This document shows positions 22,464 through 33,301 of a DNA stretch of 47,650 bases, piece after piece. The notes beneath the pieces were generated by a model. That model saw only the letters and a list, made by a program, of their open reading frames with translations. It was not told the DNA's origin and searched no databases. The position numbers and the translations under genes were made by a program. The stretch is from Spirogloea muscicola. Its lineage: Eukaryota; Streptophyta; Zygnematophyceae; Spirogloeales; Spirogloeaceae. The stretch lies in NCBI GenBank assembly GCA_009602725.1, contig WELB01000093.1, positions 110,157 to 157,806 of the forward strand, read 5' to 3'. Numbering within the stretch: the first letter of the stretch is position 1; every line of letters begins with the position of its first letter.

Positions 22464-23060
22464 GATGCCGTTTGACGAGAGCGTGACGAGTACTGGGCGA
22501 GCCTGCTCTCGTGGCAGGAGCGTCTGGCGCGGCTGGAGGCGGCGCTAGCGACTCTGGGTGAGGCTTCGCAGAGGTTCTCATTCAGGTGTGCCGTAAGCCC
22601 TGCACTTTCCAGTGACAGCCCGAGACAATGATGTCCGCCGACCGCCTGCCTCGCCGGCGGCGGCACAGGCACTGGCACGCAGAGACGGACGGGGAGCTCG
22701 CTGAGAGCAGCGCCGGACGATGTCGGGTGCACTACCAATGTGCAAGCTGAGCTCCAGCGCCCACAGGTTGACGCCGAGCAGCTGCAAGCCGACCTCGCTG
22801 AGGTGAACGAGCCTCATGCGCCAGCGGCCCGTGATCAACTCTTCCCTTTGCTTGCCTGGCCTTTGAAGGCGAGCATGCTGGCCTCCACACACCCGCACCA
22901 CAGAATGTTCCAAAATGGCCGTGCCTTGTCGGTTGCTGAATGCACTGGTGCACTGTGGCAGGTCGTGAAGGAGCGTGAGAAGCTTATGATTGAGAATAGC
23001 AAGTTGCAGTATCGGGTCATGCACCTCGTTCGTGCTGTCAGGGAGAAGGAAGCATCTTGA
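22464..23060 (+). CDS. Small coiled-coil protein with leucine-zipper end
   Basis: Three coding pieces fit one gene: about 22488-22556 (RDEYWASLLSWQERLARLEA), an exon ending at 22803 (QAELQRPQVDAEQLQADLAE), and 22962-23060 (VVKEREKLMIENSKLQYRVM, ending HLVRAVREKEAS). All are helical with leucine spacing typical of coiled coils. The E-N-x-K-L-x-Y-R pattern resembles the leucine-zipper N-terminus of animal arginyl-tRNA synthetase, but no synthetase domain is present, so I assign no function. The ATG at 22464 (MPFDE) is one base out of frame with the EYWASLL piece, so either a sequence error, a frameshift or an unseen intron lies near 22480. The second exon's start is not fixed. Confidence 0.55.
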
Positions 23061-24026
23061 CAAGCGCTGCTGCAACAGCGATAATATTAGGCTGTTGGTC
23101 ACAGCCTGGCAAATGCGAGCAGCGATGCAATGTGCTGCCAGAGTTGCAATGAAAAAGGGCTCTCGGCTCGACCAGGGTAGAGCTCCAAGCATCAGCATTC
23201 ATGAAGGCCTGTATACAAGACAACGAGCTGCAAATCTCAGCAAGTGGTCTTGAGGGAGGCAGGTTGCAATCAAGCTTGCTTCCTTCAAGCGGCCGCTGGC
23301 ATGGGACACTAGTCTGGGCTTTAAGCTGCGGCTGGGCAGCCACTGCTTGAACCTCCATCCAGGTTCCACAATCTGCAAGTAGATGGCTGTTTTCATGCAA
23401 CAATAATACTGTGATGTGATACTGAGTATGTAAAGGAATCTGGCGACGGAAGCTTGGTATTCGATATTGTACAATGTGAGTACTTGAGAGGGCCTATGAA
23501 AGGCCCACATGTCGCAGAAAGTCGGGGTGTGCTATGCCGTACTGTATGCTTGCAAGTGCATATGGAGCACAGTGCATTTTTGGCCCCACTTGCCGCCAGG
23601 TTTAGGGTTTAAGTTGTGCATAAATGCCAGTGCTACAATGAAGGAGCCTAATCTGCAACGCTCCATGATGGATGGCAGCACTTGGGCAGCGTAGCCATGA
23701 TCCCGCAAGCTTGGAGGAACACTTTCCTGCCAAAGAGGAGTGCTTGAGTGGTAAGCCGACAATGTAGAAGTGATGCTGCCGCAATGAATGTTGCAGTTGC
23801 AGAAGCTTCAAACAGGGGCAAATGAGGATAAATCCAAGCAAGAGCACTTAACAACAGTCTGGATAACGTGCAGAACTGTGCCAAGTCAACTGTAAGTATC
23901 CAGCAAGTGCCACTGCCGCTCATCAGGTTGGGCACCACCAATGCAAATCCAAGGTATGCAATCGCCTAAAGATGCAGCAGTAGCATGCCACGCTCAACTG
24001 GATAAGAAGGCCGTCCATGGCTCACT
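23061..24026. other. Intergenic region with a short telomere-like word
   Basis: No gene is recognisable between the coiled-coil and WW-domain genes, which converge here. A short GGTTTAGGGTTTAAG at 23598-23612 is two telomere-type units. The rest should be 3' flanking sequence. Confidence 0.45.
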
Positions 24027-25232
24027 TTATTGTAGCTGCAGCGCTATGAGACGCTCCTCAGTGCACAGTCCCGGGAAGGCTTTGCAAGGGTTGAATGTTG
24101 CAGTAGGCCTCAGCAGGGCGGGTCCTTCGGAGCCCGGTGGAGAAAGCTGAAGGTCTAGGCTGTGTTCGTTATCCAACTCTAGCTGCCCGCTGCCCCACCT
24201 ACTAAGCAACGGCAGCTCTTTCGTCTCTCGAGCCCGCTTGACACGATGGTGGCCAGCGCTGGTGGAGCAACTGCTGCTGCTCGCTGTGCAGCAGGGCCGC
24301 TCTGTAGTGATCACATCCAGGCTGCTGACTGTCGGATGTCCAGCTGGCATTGGATTCGGTGCACTAGTTGACTCCCTGAAGTCCCATGTCAACGTTGCTG
24401 AGGAGGTGGCAGCCTCGACCGCGTCATTGAGGACAGCAGCCAAAGGTGGCACTCGTTGAGCCTGCGTCGCCAGTCGCAGCCAATTTGGCAACGGGCTTCC
24501 AGTGGTCCCCCTGAGGTACTTTGCGCAAATCTCGCCCTTCGACTTCTCGTCCCTCAGCAAAGCCGCTGCTACTGGCGCCCTGCCCGCGGCATCAGCTGTG
24601 GGGCGGTCGTGGGCCAGGTCCCAAAGCAGCTGCTCTGGGCAGTCGGCAGGGGTTGCGTCCCCTCTGGACAGAGACGAAAACGCCGATGGTGTCTGTGGCT
24701 CAAGGTGCTGCAGGCCGGGCATATCGGGCACCTCGGCACCCCGCTGCCAGTCGATGCCATCCCCGTAAGGCGCAGGTCCAGCCGATCCGGGCCCAGTGAC
24801 ATGGCCGCCACGGGGGTCCTGCAGCGTCACTGCGCCTGTCTCGGCGTGCTTGAAGTAGATGCGCCCCGTCTGCTCGCACGACCGGGCCACTCAGCAGGCA
24901 TGAGTTTGGCGGCCAGATGGTCACAGCGGAGGCAGGTGTCGGTCTGCATGTGTGCTGGAAAGTGAGGCGGGCCGCGTCTTCCTCAGCCGTAAGTCGTCAT
25001 CGACCCCATCGAGCTCATCGCGCGGGCGGCCGGTGCGCCAGAGCGCGACGGGCGATCGCGCGCGGCGAGCTGCCGCATTGCGGGCGCCGGCTGGCCGGGG
25101 GCGGGCGAGCGGGCACTGACCCGCAGGTCGAGCATGCGCTCCCAGCCGGGCGGCAGCCGGCCGCCGGCGCCGCTGAGCTGCTGGAGCAGGTGCTGGCCAT
25201 AGGCCTCGTCGTCGGACGCCGCTGCGGCCCTC
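24027..25232 (-). CDS. Protein with a degenerate WW domain
   Basis: An upstream exon ending at 25121 codes DDEAYGQHLLQQLSGAGG and RLPPGWERMLDLR. A second, 24027-24872, continues QTGRIYFKHAETGAVTLQDP. Joined in phase zero they form one WW domain, the proline-binding fold, with the first tryptophan (PPGWE) and the central Y-F pair kept, but leucine in place of the second tryptophan (TLQDP), which in typical WW domains contacts the proline ligand. The remaining ~260 residues are low complexity and serine/threonine/proline rich, ending near EERLIALQLQ; I recognise nothing there. The N-terminus is not found: the frame runs upstream past an N at 25252 without an ATG. Confidence 0.6.
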
Positions 25233-25420
25233 GCCGCCGGCGGCAGCGGCGNCCGCCAAGCGCCGTCGGGGCCGTACTACGCCGGGGCTTGTGGGGCTTG
25301 TGTGGGGTCGTGGGGTAAGGGGGCCTCCCCGGGGGCGGCGGGGGCTCGGGCGGGCGCCGCCAGCCCCCAACCCCGGACTAGTTGCCGCCCCGCGCTCGTC
25401 TCGGCGCCTGTCCGCCCCAA

Positions 25421-25450
25421 CCTTAAACCTAAACCCTAAACCCTAAACCC
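25421..25450 (-). repeat. Interstitial telomere repeat
   Basis: CCTAAACCCTAAACCCTAAACCC is almost perfect (given here in three consecutive CCCTAAA units). It lies in the 5' region of the WW-domain gene. The seven-base plant-type unit is one argument for a trebouxiophyte rather than a Chlamydomonas relative. Confidence 0.85.
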
Positions 25451-25519
25451 AACAAAAGTAAGTGGGCGCCCTTTCCCAACACAAAAGCCCGCCCACCGTC
25501 ACCGACCCCCTTCCCGGCG

Positions 25520-25600
25520 CCGTGACGCCACGTGGCGAGAGGAGGCCACCTATTCATACGCCTCGCGCGTGCAGGTGCCGGCACGTGGCGCGTCCTCTGT
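25520..25600. promoter_or_regulatory. G-box cluster
   Basis: A perfect palindrome CGCCACGTGGCG lies at about 25526-25537 and a second CACGTGGC at about 25583-25590. CACGTG is the core bound by plant bZIP and bHLH factors. The site is placed between the WW-domain gene and the gene at 26.2-26.6 kb. Function is inferred from the motif only. Confidence 0.4.
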
Positions 25601-25643
25601 GGGAGCGCACGTCGGCCCGCGTGGGCCCCGCGAGCAGCCCACC

Positions 25644-25705
25644 GGGGGGGGCCCAGATCGAATCGCCCTCGTGCCACACCGGGCGATTCGATCTGGGCCC
25701 CCCCC
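25644..25705. repeat. Perfect 25-bp inverted repeat
   Basis: Arms 25644-25668 and 25681-25705 are exact complements (eight G, CCC, AGATCGAATCGCCC and the reverse). The loop is 12 bases. It would form a very stable hairpin or cruciform. It is unrelated to the GGCTGG hairpins of the dispersed repeat. Confidence 0.85.
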
Positions 25706-25782
25706 GCAACTGTGGTACCCGGACAGACGGCTCATTCCACTGGCCGCGAGGAGCCCGCTGACGAGGAAGAGGACGAGGAATA

Positions 25783-25802
25783 AGAGAGAGAGAGAGAGAG
25801 AG
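25783..25802 (+). repeat. GA microsatellite
   Basis: About ten AG dinucleotides, followed by G-runs. Confidence 0.9.
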
Positions 25803-26191
25803 TGGGGGGGGGAAAGGGGGGGGATGGACATGAGGAAGGAAAGGTAGGGCCAACATGGCGCCAGTATAGCAGCCCAACTCAGAACAGCAGCTACCGTTTT
25901 TTTGAACAGCAGCTACCGTGCGACAAGCCAAGCCCAACATTTTTTTTAGAACGACAGAAATCGAGAGTAAGACAACTTTTCAGCCCACCGTCAAAGCAAG
26001 AAAGCAAGAGCCGACATGACATGACCTGACAGTCATTGACAAAACACCAGCTTCAAGGTGCAAGACGAAGGGAAGGCCGGAACGGAGATGTCACTCTCAG
26101 TATTCACCGAGACATGGGCAACCTGCGAGTAAGACTGCAGTCTGCGGCTCATGTGCAGATTATTTCATGGTGTTTTAGCGCAGAACGGAAA

Positions 26192-26608
26192 CTAACATTG
26201 TCTAGTTGTGTTGGGCTGGCCTATTAAAGCCATTGCTCCAATGTTTGAAAGCTGCTGCTCACGTCCTTTTTCTCTTTGCTTGATACGCGCCAGCACTTTC
26301 ACGTGCGTTTCGCTTCGGACAGCCACTTCCAGCCGACTGCCCCGGGTGAAGCGCGCATTCCAGTTCTGCGTGTCGGACCGAGCTGCCTGGACCACAGGCC
26401 TGGTCCCCCCACGTCAGAGGGCTAGTCGGACACAGGGTGTCTTCATTTTAGTCTTCTCTTTCACTTACCGGGCTTCAAATTGCGGCGGCGGCGGCAGCGG
26501 CAGCGGGGGGTTGTCAGGCACGTGATTGCCCACCCAGGTCGAAAGGGGCGTGAACGGGGGCCGCCAGCCAAGCGTCCAATCAGGCAAGACAGATCCGGCT
26601 TTCGGCAT
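26192..26608 (-). CDS. Unrecognised two-exon gene
   Basis: Exon 26469-26608 (MPKAGSVLPDWTLGWRPPFT, ending PPPPQFEA) meets a strong GTAAGTGA donor. Exon 26192-26399 continues in phase (RPVVQAARSDTQNWNARFTR, then RSETHVKVLARIKQREKGRE). The intron is 69 bases. The product would be 115 residues, or longer if an in-frame ATG at 26704 is used. The last residues overlap a dispersed-repeat GGCTGG block, so the natural end may lie on another exon. I do not recognise the family. The evidence for a gene is the phase-consistent splice and the non-repetitive protein-like composition. Confidence 0.4.
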
Positions 26609-26794
26609 ACCACCACTTGAACGACGTGTTGAGCTGGAACGATCTAGGCGAGCAGGGGGGGAACACTGGCGCAGGGCGGCTGCGGCGCCACCCCGCGGCC
26701 GCATTCAGTGCGGGCCGTACGCGCCGCCGCCCAACTGGGCCGCGCACGACGCGGCGGGGCCGCCAAGCTCGCCGCCGTCTCCGGCGCCACTGGC

Positions 26795-27060
26795 GGCCGC
26801 CTCAGAAGAAAGGCGCGCGGTGCACACGGAAAGAAAGGAGGAGCCAATTCGAGCCTTGCATCGTCCTGGTGACGGCGTAATACGCTCTCTAATGGTGAGA
26901 GTTCCAGTAGAGGGCGTTGGCTGTGATTGGCCAGCCCAAAGAAAGAGTAAAAGGAAAATCGAAGGGGCCAGAAAAGCGCTATAGCCGAGGGAGAAGGGGC
27001 CGGGCCGCCCATTGAGGATAGGGGCTGGAAAAGCCAGCCCAAAACAGAATGCACAAATCA
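26795..27060 (-). repeat. Retroelement tail fragments
   Basis: At 26808 the AAAGGCGCGCGGTGCACACG block, at 26910-26940 a 'ggcgttggctgtgattggccagccc' hairpin block, and at 27007-27050 the CCCATTGAGGATAGGGGCTG block with its hairpin. All are the inverted form of tail type B. Confidence 0.55.
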
Positions 27061-28640
27061 CGGGGGCCGCGAGTGCTCACGAGTGCGCACATGCAGATCC
27101 GACAAGCCGCCTTGACCGCGCCAGCTCGCACTGCCGCCCTGGGCCCGCCCCACGCGCGGCCCCCGCCCACCACCGTGTGGACCCCGCACCCCAGCTTGTA
27201 CTACCGACCGTGGCTGCCGCCTTGATGCACCGCCAAAGCCGTACCTCACTCCCCCCCAGCTTCCGGACGTGGCCCACCCGCGGCCCCCCAAGTGGCATCA
27301 TTGGTGGGGCCCGCCGGTATGGGCGGCTCTACCTTGCCGAGTGGCAAGGGCGATTGGTACAGGAAGCCTACCTCGAGCCTAGGACGGCGGCCAGCGGAGA
27401 TAGGAGCAGGAGCGCGGTGCACATGTCAGGGGGCACATGCCGAGCCACTGTTCATGCGAGAGGCGAAGGACGTGCAAAGAGGGATGGGGCTAAAAAAACC
27501 GGAAACTCTCGGCTGCACGAGCAAAAGAGGAAAAAATTTCTGGAAGGGGCGATAACCGTGAAAGGCCCGAGCCCAGCGAGTACGGAGGGGCAAGGGTCAC
27601 GAGGCGAAAGCACAGCTGGAAAGTGAGCCCGAGCGCAGTGGTCCGAGAAGCGTTGATCCCGAAAAGGTTTTGCAAAAGCTAGGCGATGTTTGTGGATGGC
27701 CAGCCCTTAAGGTCTGAACAGATTGAGAGGGGCCCGAAAGCTCGAGCCAGCATTTGGAGAGCCGGGCCAGGTGGTAGCGCAACCGAGAACCAGTGCTGTT
27801 GCCAGAGAGCACTTCCATAAAGGAGACGGAGCCTAAAGCGAATGGACAAGTTCCAGGGTAAATCCCTACAACAAAGCGCAAACCATTTGGCAAGCCCAAG
27901 TGGCCACTCAGTGAATCCTAGTCAACAGCCCCATGTCGGGAAAAGCAGTGGCAGGGAGAGCGTTGCCGCCGAAGCTGAGGCAGAAGCCAAGGCAAGGCTA
28001 GCAGGCAGATGCAAAGGGCACGTCATTGATCGCTGCAGCGAAACGGGCAGATGCATGCGAAGGATCAGAGAGCCCGTGGCTGCGCAACTTGCTGCCCCTG
28101 CCATCGGGCCACTACTCGTTGCACGAGCCTCTTGAGGGGGTCAAAGCCACCAAGCCGCAAAAGTACGTCTACGGTAATTGAGAAGCCCACCTCTTTCTTG
28201 CGATCCCCCGCCCTTTGACTCATATACTCTCTCTTAAAAATCAGAATGTCCCAAAAGCTCCCTCGGACGCTCAAAGCTCGTGGGACAATTTCATTCCGTA
28301 CGGGATAATCGGCACACTTGGGGTCATGACCCAGGGTGGTGGGTATTCACGATCGCGTGCCCTCCTGCTGCGACTGAGGGGTCTGAGTTGCTGTGGTTGA
28401 AAGAGTCCTTTGCGAGACATTGGCAGTGATGCGTGAGCCACCGTCAGGCCCTTGATGACAATCACTCGAGTGGGCCTTGTGTGGGGTCCGTCGGCCCATT
28501 GATGGCCATGATGGATGCATCTCCTATAGACCCGCTTACTCAACCCGCCTCCTGGAAGTGACCGGACGCACCGTCCCTTAATAAAGAAAAAGAGTGCAGA
28601 GCGGTCGGCTTGGAATATCAAGGAGGCCAAGCCACTAGAC
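27061..28640. other. Non-coding or unclassified sequence
   Basis: A 205-codon plus-strand frame runs through here from repeat sequence, but its composition is arginine/alanine/proline rich and it starts in the tail B block, so I do not call it a gene. Weak pieces of the GGGGC-GAGGG repeat recur near 27540. I see no recognisable gene. Confidence 0.4.
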
Positions 28641-29600
28641 TCTTCAGTCAGAAATTAGTGCAAAGCATGGGGCTACACAAAGCGAAGCCTAGGCTAAGAA
28701 GAGCTAAGGTATCAGGCAGAAAGTATTGCTGAGGGGGACTGTGATGACCACGAGTGAGCACATACAGATCACAGGCTAACGCGGGGAGCCGGAGCACCGC
28801 CACAGAGGCAGTGGCCTGGCTTAGTGCGCGCTCAGCATGCTGATGACTCGCCAAAGTCTGGGAGCCCTGTAAGTCTATCAAGAGCTGCATGCTGTTCAAC
28901 TCAGCCAACGCCTGCGGGATGCTAGCATGATGCCCCCTCGAGTACAATTGCGCGCCGTCATCCAGCTGAGCCAGACGCTGGAGGAGGTGAGGACCATTTT
29001 GTGCTGTAAACGCCGAAGAAGTGTATAGCGCATGGATAGAATAAGAGAAGACACTTCCAACGGAGGGCGATGTCTGTGATTGACCAGCCCAAAGATGAAT
29101 GAATACAGTCCGAAGGGGTCAGCAATAGATTAGGTCTCCCGCGGATGGTCCTTGTGGGTGCGCCGCTCCTTCCGGTACTCCGTCGTTTGTTGCCCGCCCA
29201 GAAGAGAAAAGGCGCGCGGTGCGCATGAAATTGAAAGGGAGGCCAATCCTAGCCTTACAAACGTCCTGTTAACTGGGTAATGAGCTGGCTAAGAGGGACA
29301 CTAATATCCCCGAGTGAGCACATGCATATCTGACAAGCTATACTGAGGCGCCAAGCTACCACCACGGTAGCCACTAGCCTGGGCTAATGCACGACCAGCA
29401 CGCTGGTGAATCGCGAGTGCCTGGGAGCGCTGCAGACTTAATGATAGCCGCATCCTATAGCATGCTACGATGGCTTGCGGGACGCTAGAATGCCCTAAGC
29501 TACCCGCCCGAAAATGTCGGCGGACATCAACTTGCAGTGCCAGGCGATGGAGGAGGGAAGACCACTTCGTTCTGTAGCCGCCGTATATATCCATGGCGCA
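28641..29600 (-). repeat. Two retroelement 3' ends with coding tails
   Basis: At 29301-29594 a minus-strand frame reads YRMRLSLSLQRSQALAIHQR, AGRALAQASG, then SDMHVLTRGY-stop, closely matching 4509-4691. At about 28750-28930 a more diverged copy reads SQTLASHQHAERALSQATAS then LYVLTRGH. The GCGCGCGGTGCGCATGAAAT block lies between them at 29212. The two copies share the same order of protein blocks, so they derive from one element family. Confidence 0.6.
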
Positions 29601-29739
29601 CGGGAAGAAGTGGTCGCCCCGGGGGTGGTCATTATAGTGCCTCTCCTTCTTCCTCTCCGCGTGATGTGTCGAGAAACAGTTGGCGTGGGCGAGATAGCGT
29701 CGATGAGTACGGGGAGGAGGTCGTGGGCGACCGTTCGCC

Positions 29740-30345
29740 CACGATCTCTAGCAGCTCCAGCAGGACAGGCTGACAAGGCCCCAATCGGCACCTCCGGCCC
29801 TCTTTCCCACCTCCGCCATCCTCCTGCCACTGCTGCTGGCGCAATTTTCTAGCCCCCTTCTCGTACTTCGTTCATTCTTTTTTGGGCTGGCTTTTCTTCT
29901 TTTTCCAGCCCCTATCCTCCCCCCCCCANTCCCCCCCCCCCCCCCCCCCCTCTTTCTTTATGGGCGAGCCTTCTTCTATCCTCAGTGGGCGAGCCCATTC
30001 TTCTAACAGCTCCAGAAGCGAACGCAGGAAAGGCCCCCATCGGCACTTCCAGCCCTCCTTCCCCCCCCTGCCATCCCTCCTGCCCCTGCTGCTGCCCCAT
30101 TCCTCTAGCAGCTCCAGAAGTGGACGCAGGACAGGTCGACAAGGCCCCCGCTGGGGGCCTTGTCCCAGTCTCTCTGACTTGAGGCTGCTTAGCAGGGGTT
30201 ACTGAGTGCTTCGTAGCTGCTTAGTTTCTTTTTGTGTTTGTTTTTCTTATTGCTTCCCCTGACCCCTTCTCGTCCTTTGTTCATTCATTTATGGGCTGGC
30301 TTCATCCAGCCCATAGCTTCAATGGGCGAGCCCTTCTTCTTTTCA
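29740..30345 (+). repeat. Retroelement 3' end with internal duplications, tail B
   Basis: A unit containing 'tctagcagctccag' and 'aaggcccc-atcggcac' occurs at 29749-29850 and 30003-30110, with a partial third copy at 30110-30150 and a fourth word at 30735. A frame ends SDLRLLSRGY-stop at 30205, followed by tail type B with its hairpin at 30291-30312. Another tail B hairpin at 29881-29912 is broken by a C-run and an N at 29929. Confidence 0.55.
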
Positions 30346-30379
30346 GCGGCACTTCCGCCCCCCTCCCCCCCTGCCAATC

Positions 30380-31030
30380 TAGGCTACACACGACGTGCAG
30401 ATGTGTTTCCGGCTGAGATGGGCTTGCCAGCTGCATATCTGTCGTTCTTGCGACGACGAGTTTCAGCCTGTTTGCAGCTCAGGCTAATGCCTTGCACCAG
30501 AAAGCTGGGCGAGTTCTAGTCGGTGGTAGAAGGGCCTCGTGTCTGACATCTAGTAATCATGCATCGATTAGCGATCTTTATGTTTTGACCCGTGGTTACT
30601 GAGCGGGTCAATCTGCTGTAGGTTATGTAGATCTTTCGATGTGCTTGCTTTTGTACTTGGCCATTGGCCTTCGTTTGTTTCAAATACACGACTTATATTT
30701 CCCTGCAATCCCTCCTGCCCCTGCTGCTGCCCCACTCCTCTAGCAGCTCCAGAGCTGCTAAATGCTAGCTGCTACGTCATCAGATGTGCTTGCCTTTGTA
30801 CTTGGCCATTTTGGCCTTCGATTGTTTCGAATGCACAAACTTCTTCGTTCGCCGCCACTACATGCGCACAGCGCGATGTGTGCGCTGCCAGCTCCACCCA
30901 TTGCATTCTCCGCTCTTCTAGCTCGCACTGCGCCAAGCCAAGGAGAAGAGAGAAGGCGCCCCGTGCGCATGAAATGAAAGGGTTGACAATTCAAGCCAAT
31001 ACCTTCTTCAGGGGAATACCAGTGTAAAAA
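30380..31030 (+). repeat. Retroelement 3' end, tail type C, plus fragments
   Basis: A frame ends DLYVLTRGY-stop near 30602, preceded by the 'gccttgcaccagaaagctgg' block also seen at 6540. Tail C (GATGTGCTTGCTTTTGTACT) follows at 30638 and again at 30784. The inverted end block (GCGCATGAAATGAAAGGG) is at 30965. Confidence 0.55.
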
Positions 31031-31690
31031 CCTAGTGCAAGCGAAGCTGAGGAGCCAGAGCACCACCACGCAAGCCATTAGCAGACGGGGTTGGACGGCC
31101 GAGGAGGGGGGTGGACGGCTGTCCGGAAGGCTTCGTCCGTCTCGGATATAAGCTGCAGATTGGACTCGGAAGCGGCCTTATCCACCTCGACCTTGTAGCG
31201 GGCCTGGCCGGTCGGGGGTGTGCGCAAGGTGCACATGGGGGACTGCTCACTTTACTGTGACGTATATTGCACAGCAGCAGGAATGAGTGTGTATTAAGAG
31301 ATGGAGGGCCTGTGTGGCCAAGTACAAAGGCAAGCACATTGACAAATGTACGTCACCTGCTGCTAAAGCAGCAGGGCGTGGGGCGAGCGTAGGGTTGTGC
31401 CTGGAAGGGCAGTGTGCCGGACTTCATTGCTACTGCCGCCTGCTCCATAGCTCGACGACCATGCTGAAACGCTGGGTCACAGGAGCGTCGCCTTGCACCT
31501 ATCTGATAGAGATGCGCCGCCCTGAATGCACGCAGAAGCAGTCAACAACCCAGACCACCTTTGCTCATGGATAGAGATGCCTGGTGCAGAGCAGCCCGTA
31601 TTGAGAATAATTCGTGTTGGACAAGGGCTGCCACGCTTGCCATGACGCTCGCGTCGAACGTCACATACGCCGCCTGCGCTGTGGGAGAGG
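31031..31690. other. Intergenic region with a tail C block
   Basis: An inverted tail C block (TGTATTAAGAGATGGAGGGC at 31287, with ACATTGACAAATGTACGTCA at 31338) matches 15404-15475. No gene is recognised in the rest. Confidence 0.45.
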
Positions 31691-33301
31691 AGGAGGTAGC
31701 CTGAACGAGGTACTGCGGGCGCCCTTATGCTTTTGTTGAGCATGTTGAGTGTTAGCTGCATGTCCTCCAGCTCGGTGAGGTGGGCAACTGAAGTCAAGAG
31801 AAGTCAGTGCACAAGGCCACAGAGGAGCAGGGACGCCGCAACCTCCACAGCCAGCCGTCTGGAACAGCGACATAGCGCCACACTCCTTAAGACGGGCGCC
31901 TATGGCTTGGTGAGCCTGACAACGCGCCCTCATTGTGATGCATTTCCTTCACGAGGCCTGCCGTCAGTCCACAGAGGCAGGCAACAACTTCCAAAAACAA
32001 AGGCTCTATCACCTTGTCATCCTCACGAGCACATGCCAACTCAGAAGTAAGTGAGATCACGGGCCCTAATGGCATGTCGCACACCTTTCCAACTGAAGTT
32101 GCCAGCTTCAACTCCGCACAAACGACAGCCGACAGGGGTAGATTGAAGCTGCGATTGCGTCCAGTCTGCTCAAGAACGAGCTGCCAATTGTTCAGGTGAG
32201 TGTAAATGACTGGGGCGAGCTTGAATTGGTTGCATGGCTTCTGTCACCTGCCATTTGAGTATCACTTGTCCCCAGTAGTCTGTGCCTGCCGACCTTGTGG
32301 GACTCAATGTCAGCAGCGGGCAGTGCCCCAAGCAGGTAAAACAAGGATGAGGACGCGTACCAGGCTGTAGTCGAATGTGGTGTCTGACTTCTCCATAGGT
32401 GCTCAGCTATTGTCTAAGTGGCACCAACCTTTGCACCTAGTGTGCTCCTTGCTTTAGTTGCTACTGTTACTTTCTTGCGCCCGTCCAGACTTACATACAC
32501 CCTTTTTTGACCCTCCTGTGTTTTCTGGAACCTCCTGTGAACCTGAACCCAAGCAGGCAAACGACTCCTGCATGCTTATCTCCTGAGCACTGCCTCATGG
32601 CACCCCAGTCTTGGATTTGCCTAGGCTACTGTGCCTGTCCTTGCCTTTGACAAGCTTCTAGCAGAGTAGGGACCTGAGGGAGCGAGCCTTTCCTCGCTGT
32701 TTTTTTTCTGCTAGACAGCTTTGCAGGGGGACTGCTTGTGCGGAGCACGCGGCTTGGGCCTGCAGCCTCAGAACTTCCTCTTGGCGGCCCACCTGGCCAG
32801 CTTGTCACAAGTCGACCCGAGGCTGGGAGAAGTATGACTTCTCCCCTTGTCTGCCCAACAACGAGGACCGGGAGTTACTTAGATGCAACAGTGATATTGC
32901 TGGGTGCTGCATTTGTGCGACCAAGCAGCCTGCTGCAGGTCACTGCCCGGAGTCCATGCTTCATGCACACTTTCGGCAGCTCCATGCTTGGTTGAGGTTT
33001 TTCTTGACATAAATGATGTGACACCTCTGAGCCCAGCTCTTAGCCGCCGCAAGGGTGCCCGCGACTTCACGACAAGGCAGCTCCCATCAGTAGCAGCACA
33101 AATAAGTGCGGGTGTAGGGACAAATAAAGAGCTTACTCGGTCGCACTGGGACATCTCACTGCTGCAGCCATTTGGCTCGTCTTTAGGCAAGTGAACATAC
33201 TTCCACGCCCGTTCAATGGCTGACTTGGCACGAGCTGAACGTCGGCCCCAACAGCATGTCTCCATCTCCAAGGCCGCAACTGACTTTTTGGGTCTCAGCA
33301 T
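31690..33301 (-). CDS. Unrecognised multi-exon candidate gene
   Basis: Protein-like pieces with plausible splice sites lie on this strand. The first, from an ATG at 33301 (MLRPKKSVAALEME, then IERAWKYVHLPKDEPNG), ends CDR at a GTAAGC donor. Later pieces read ALICAATDGSCLVV near 33080, NWQLVLEQTGRNRSFNLPLS near 32190, REDDKVIEPLFLEVVACLCG near 32010, AHQAIGARLKECGAMSLFQT near 31910, and VAHLTELEDMQLTLNMLNKS near 31780. The last two are helical and could be coiled coil. The start lies only 137 bases from the DCAF12 stop, in tandem. Exon joins were not verified, and it may be more than one gene. I recognise no family. Confidence 0.35.

Noticed and set aside
27012-27626. 205-residue plus-strand frame
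   Set aside because: It begins in a repeat tail, has low-complexity composition and shows no domain.
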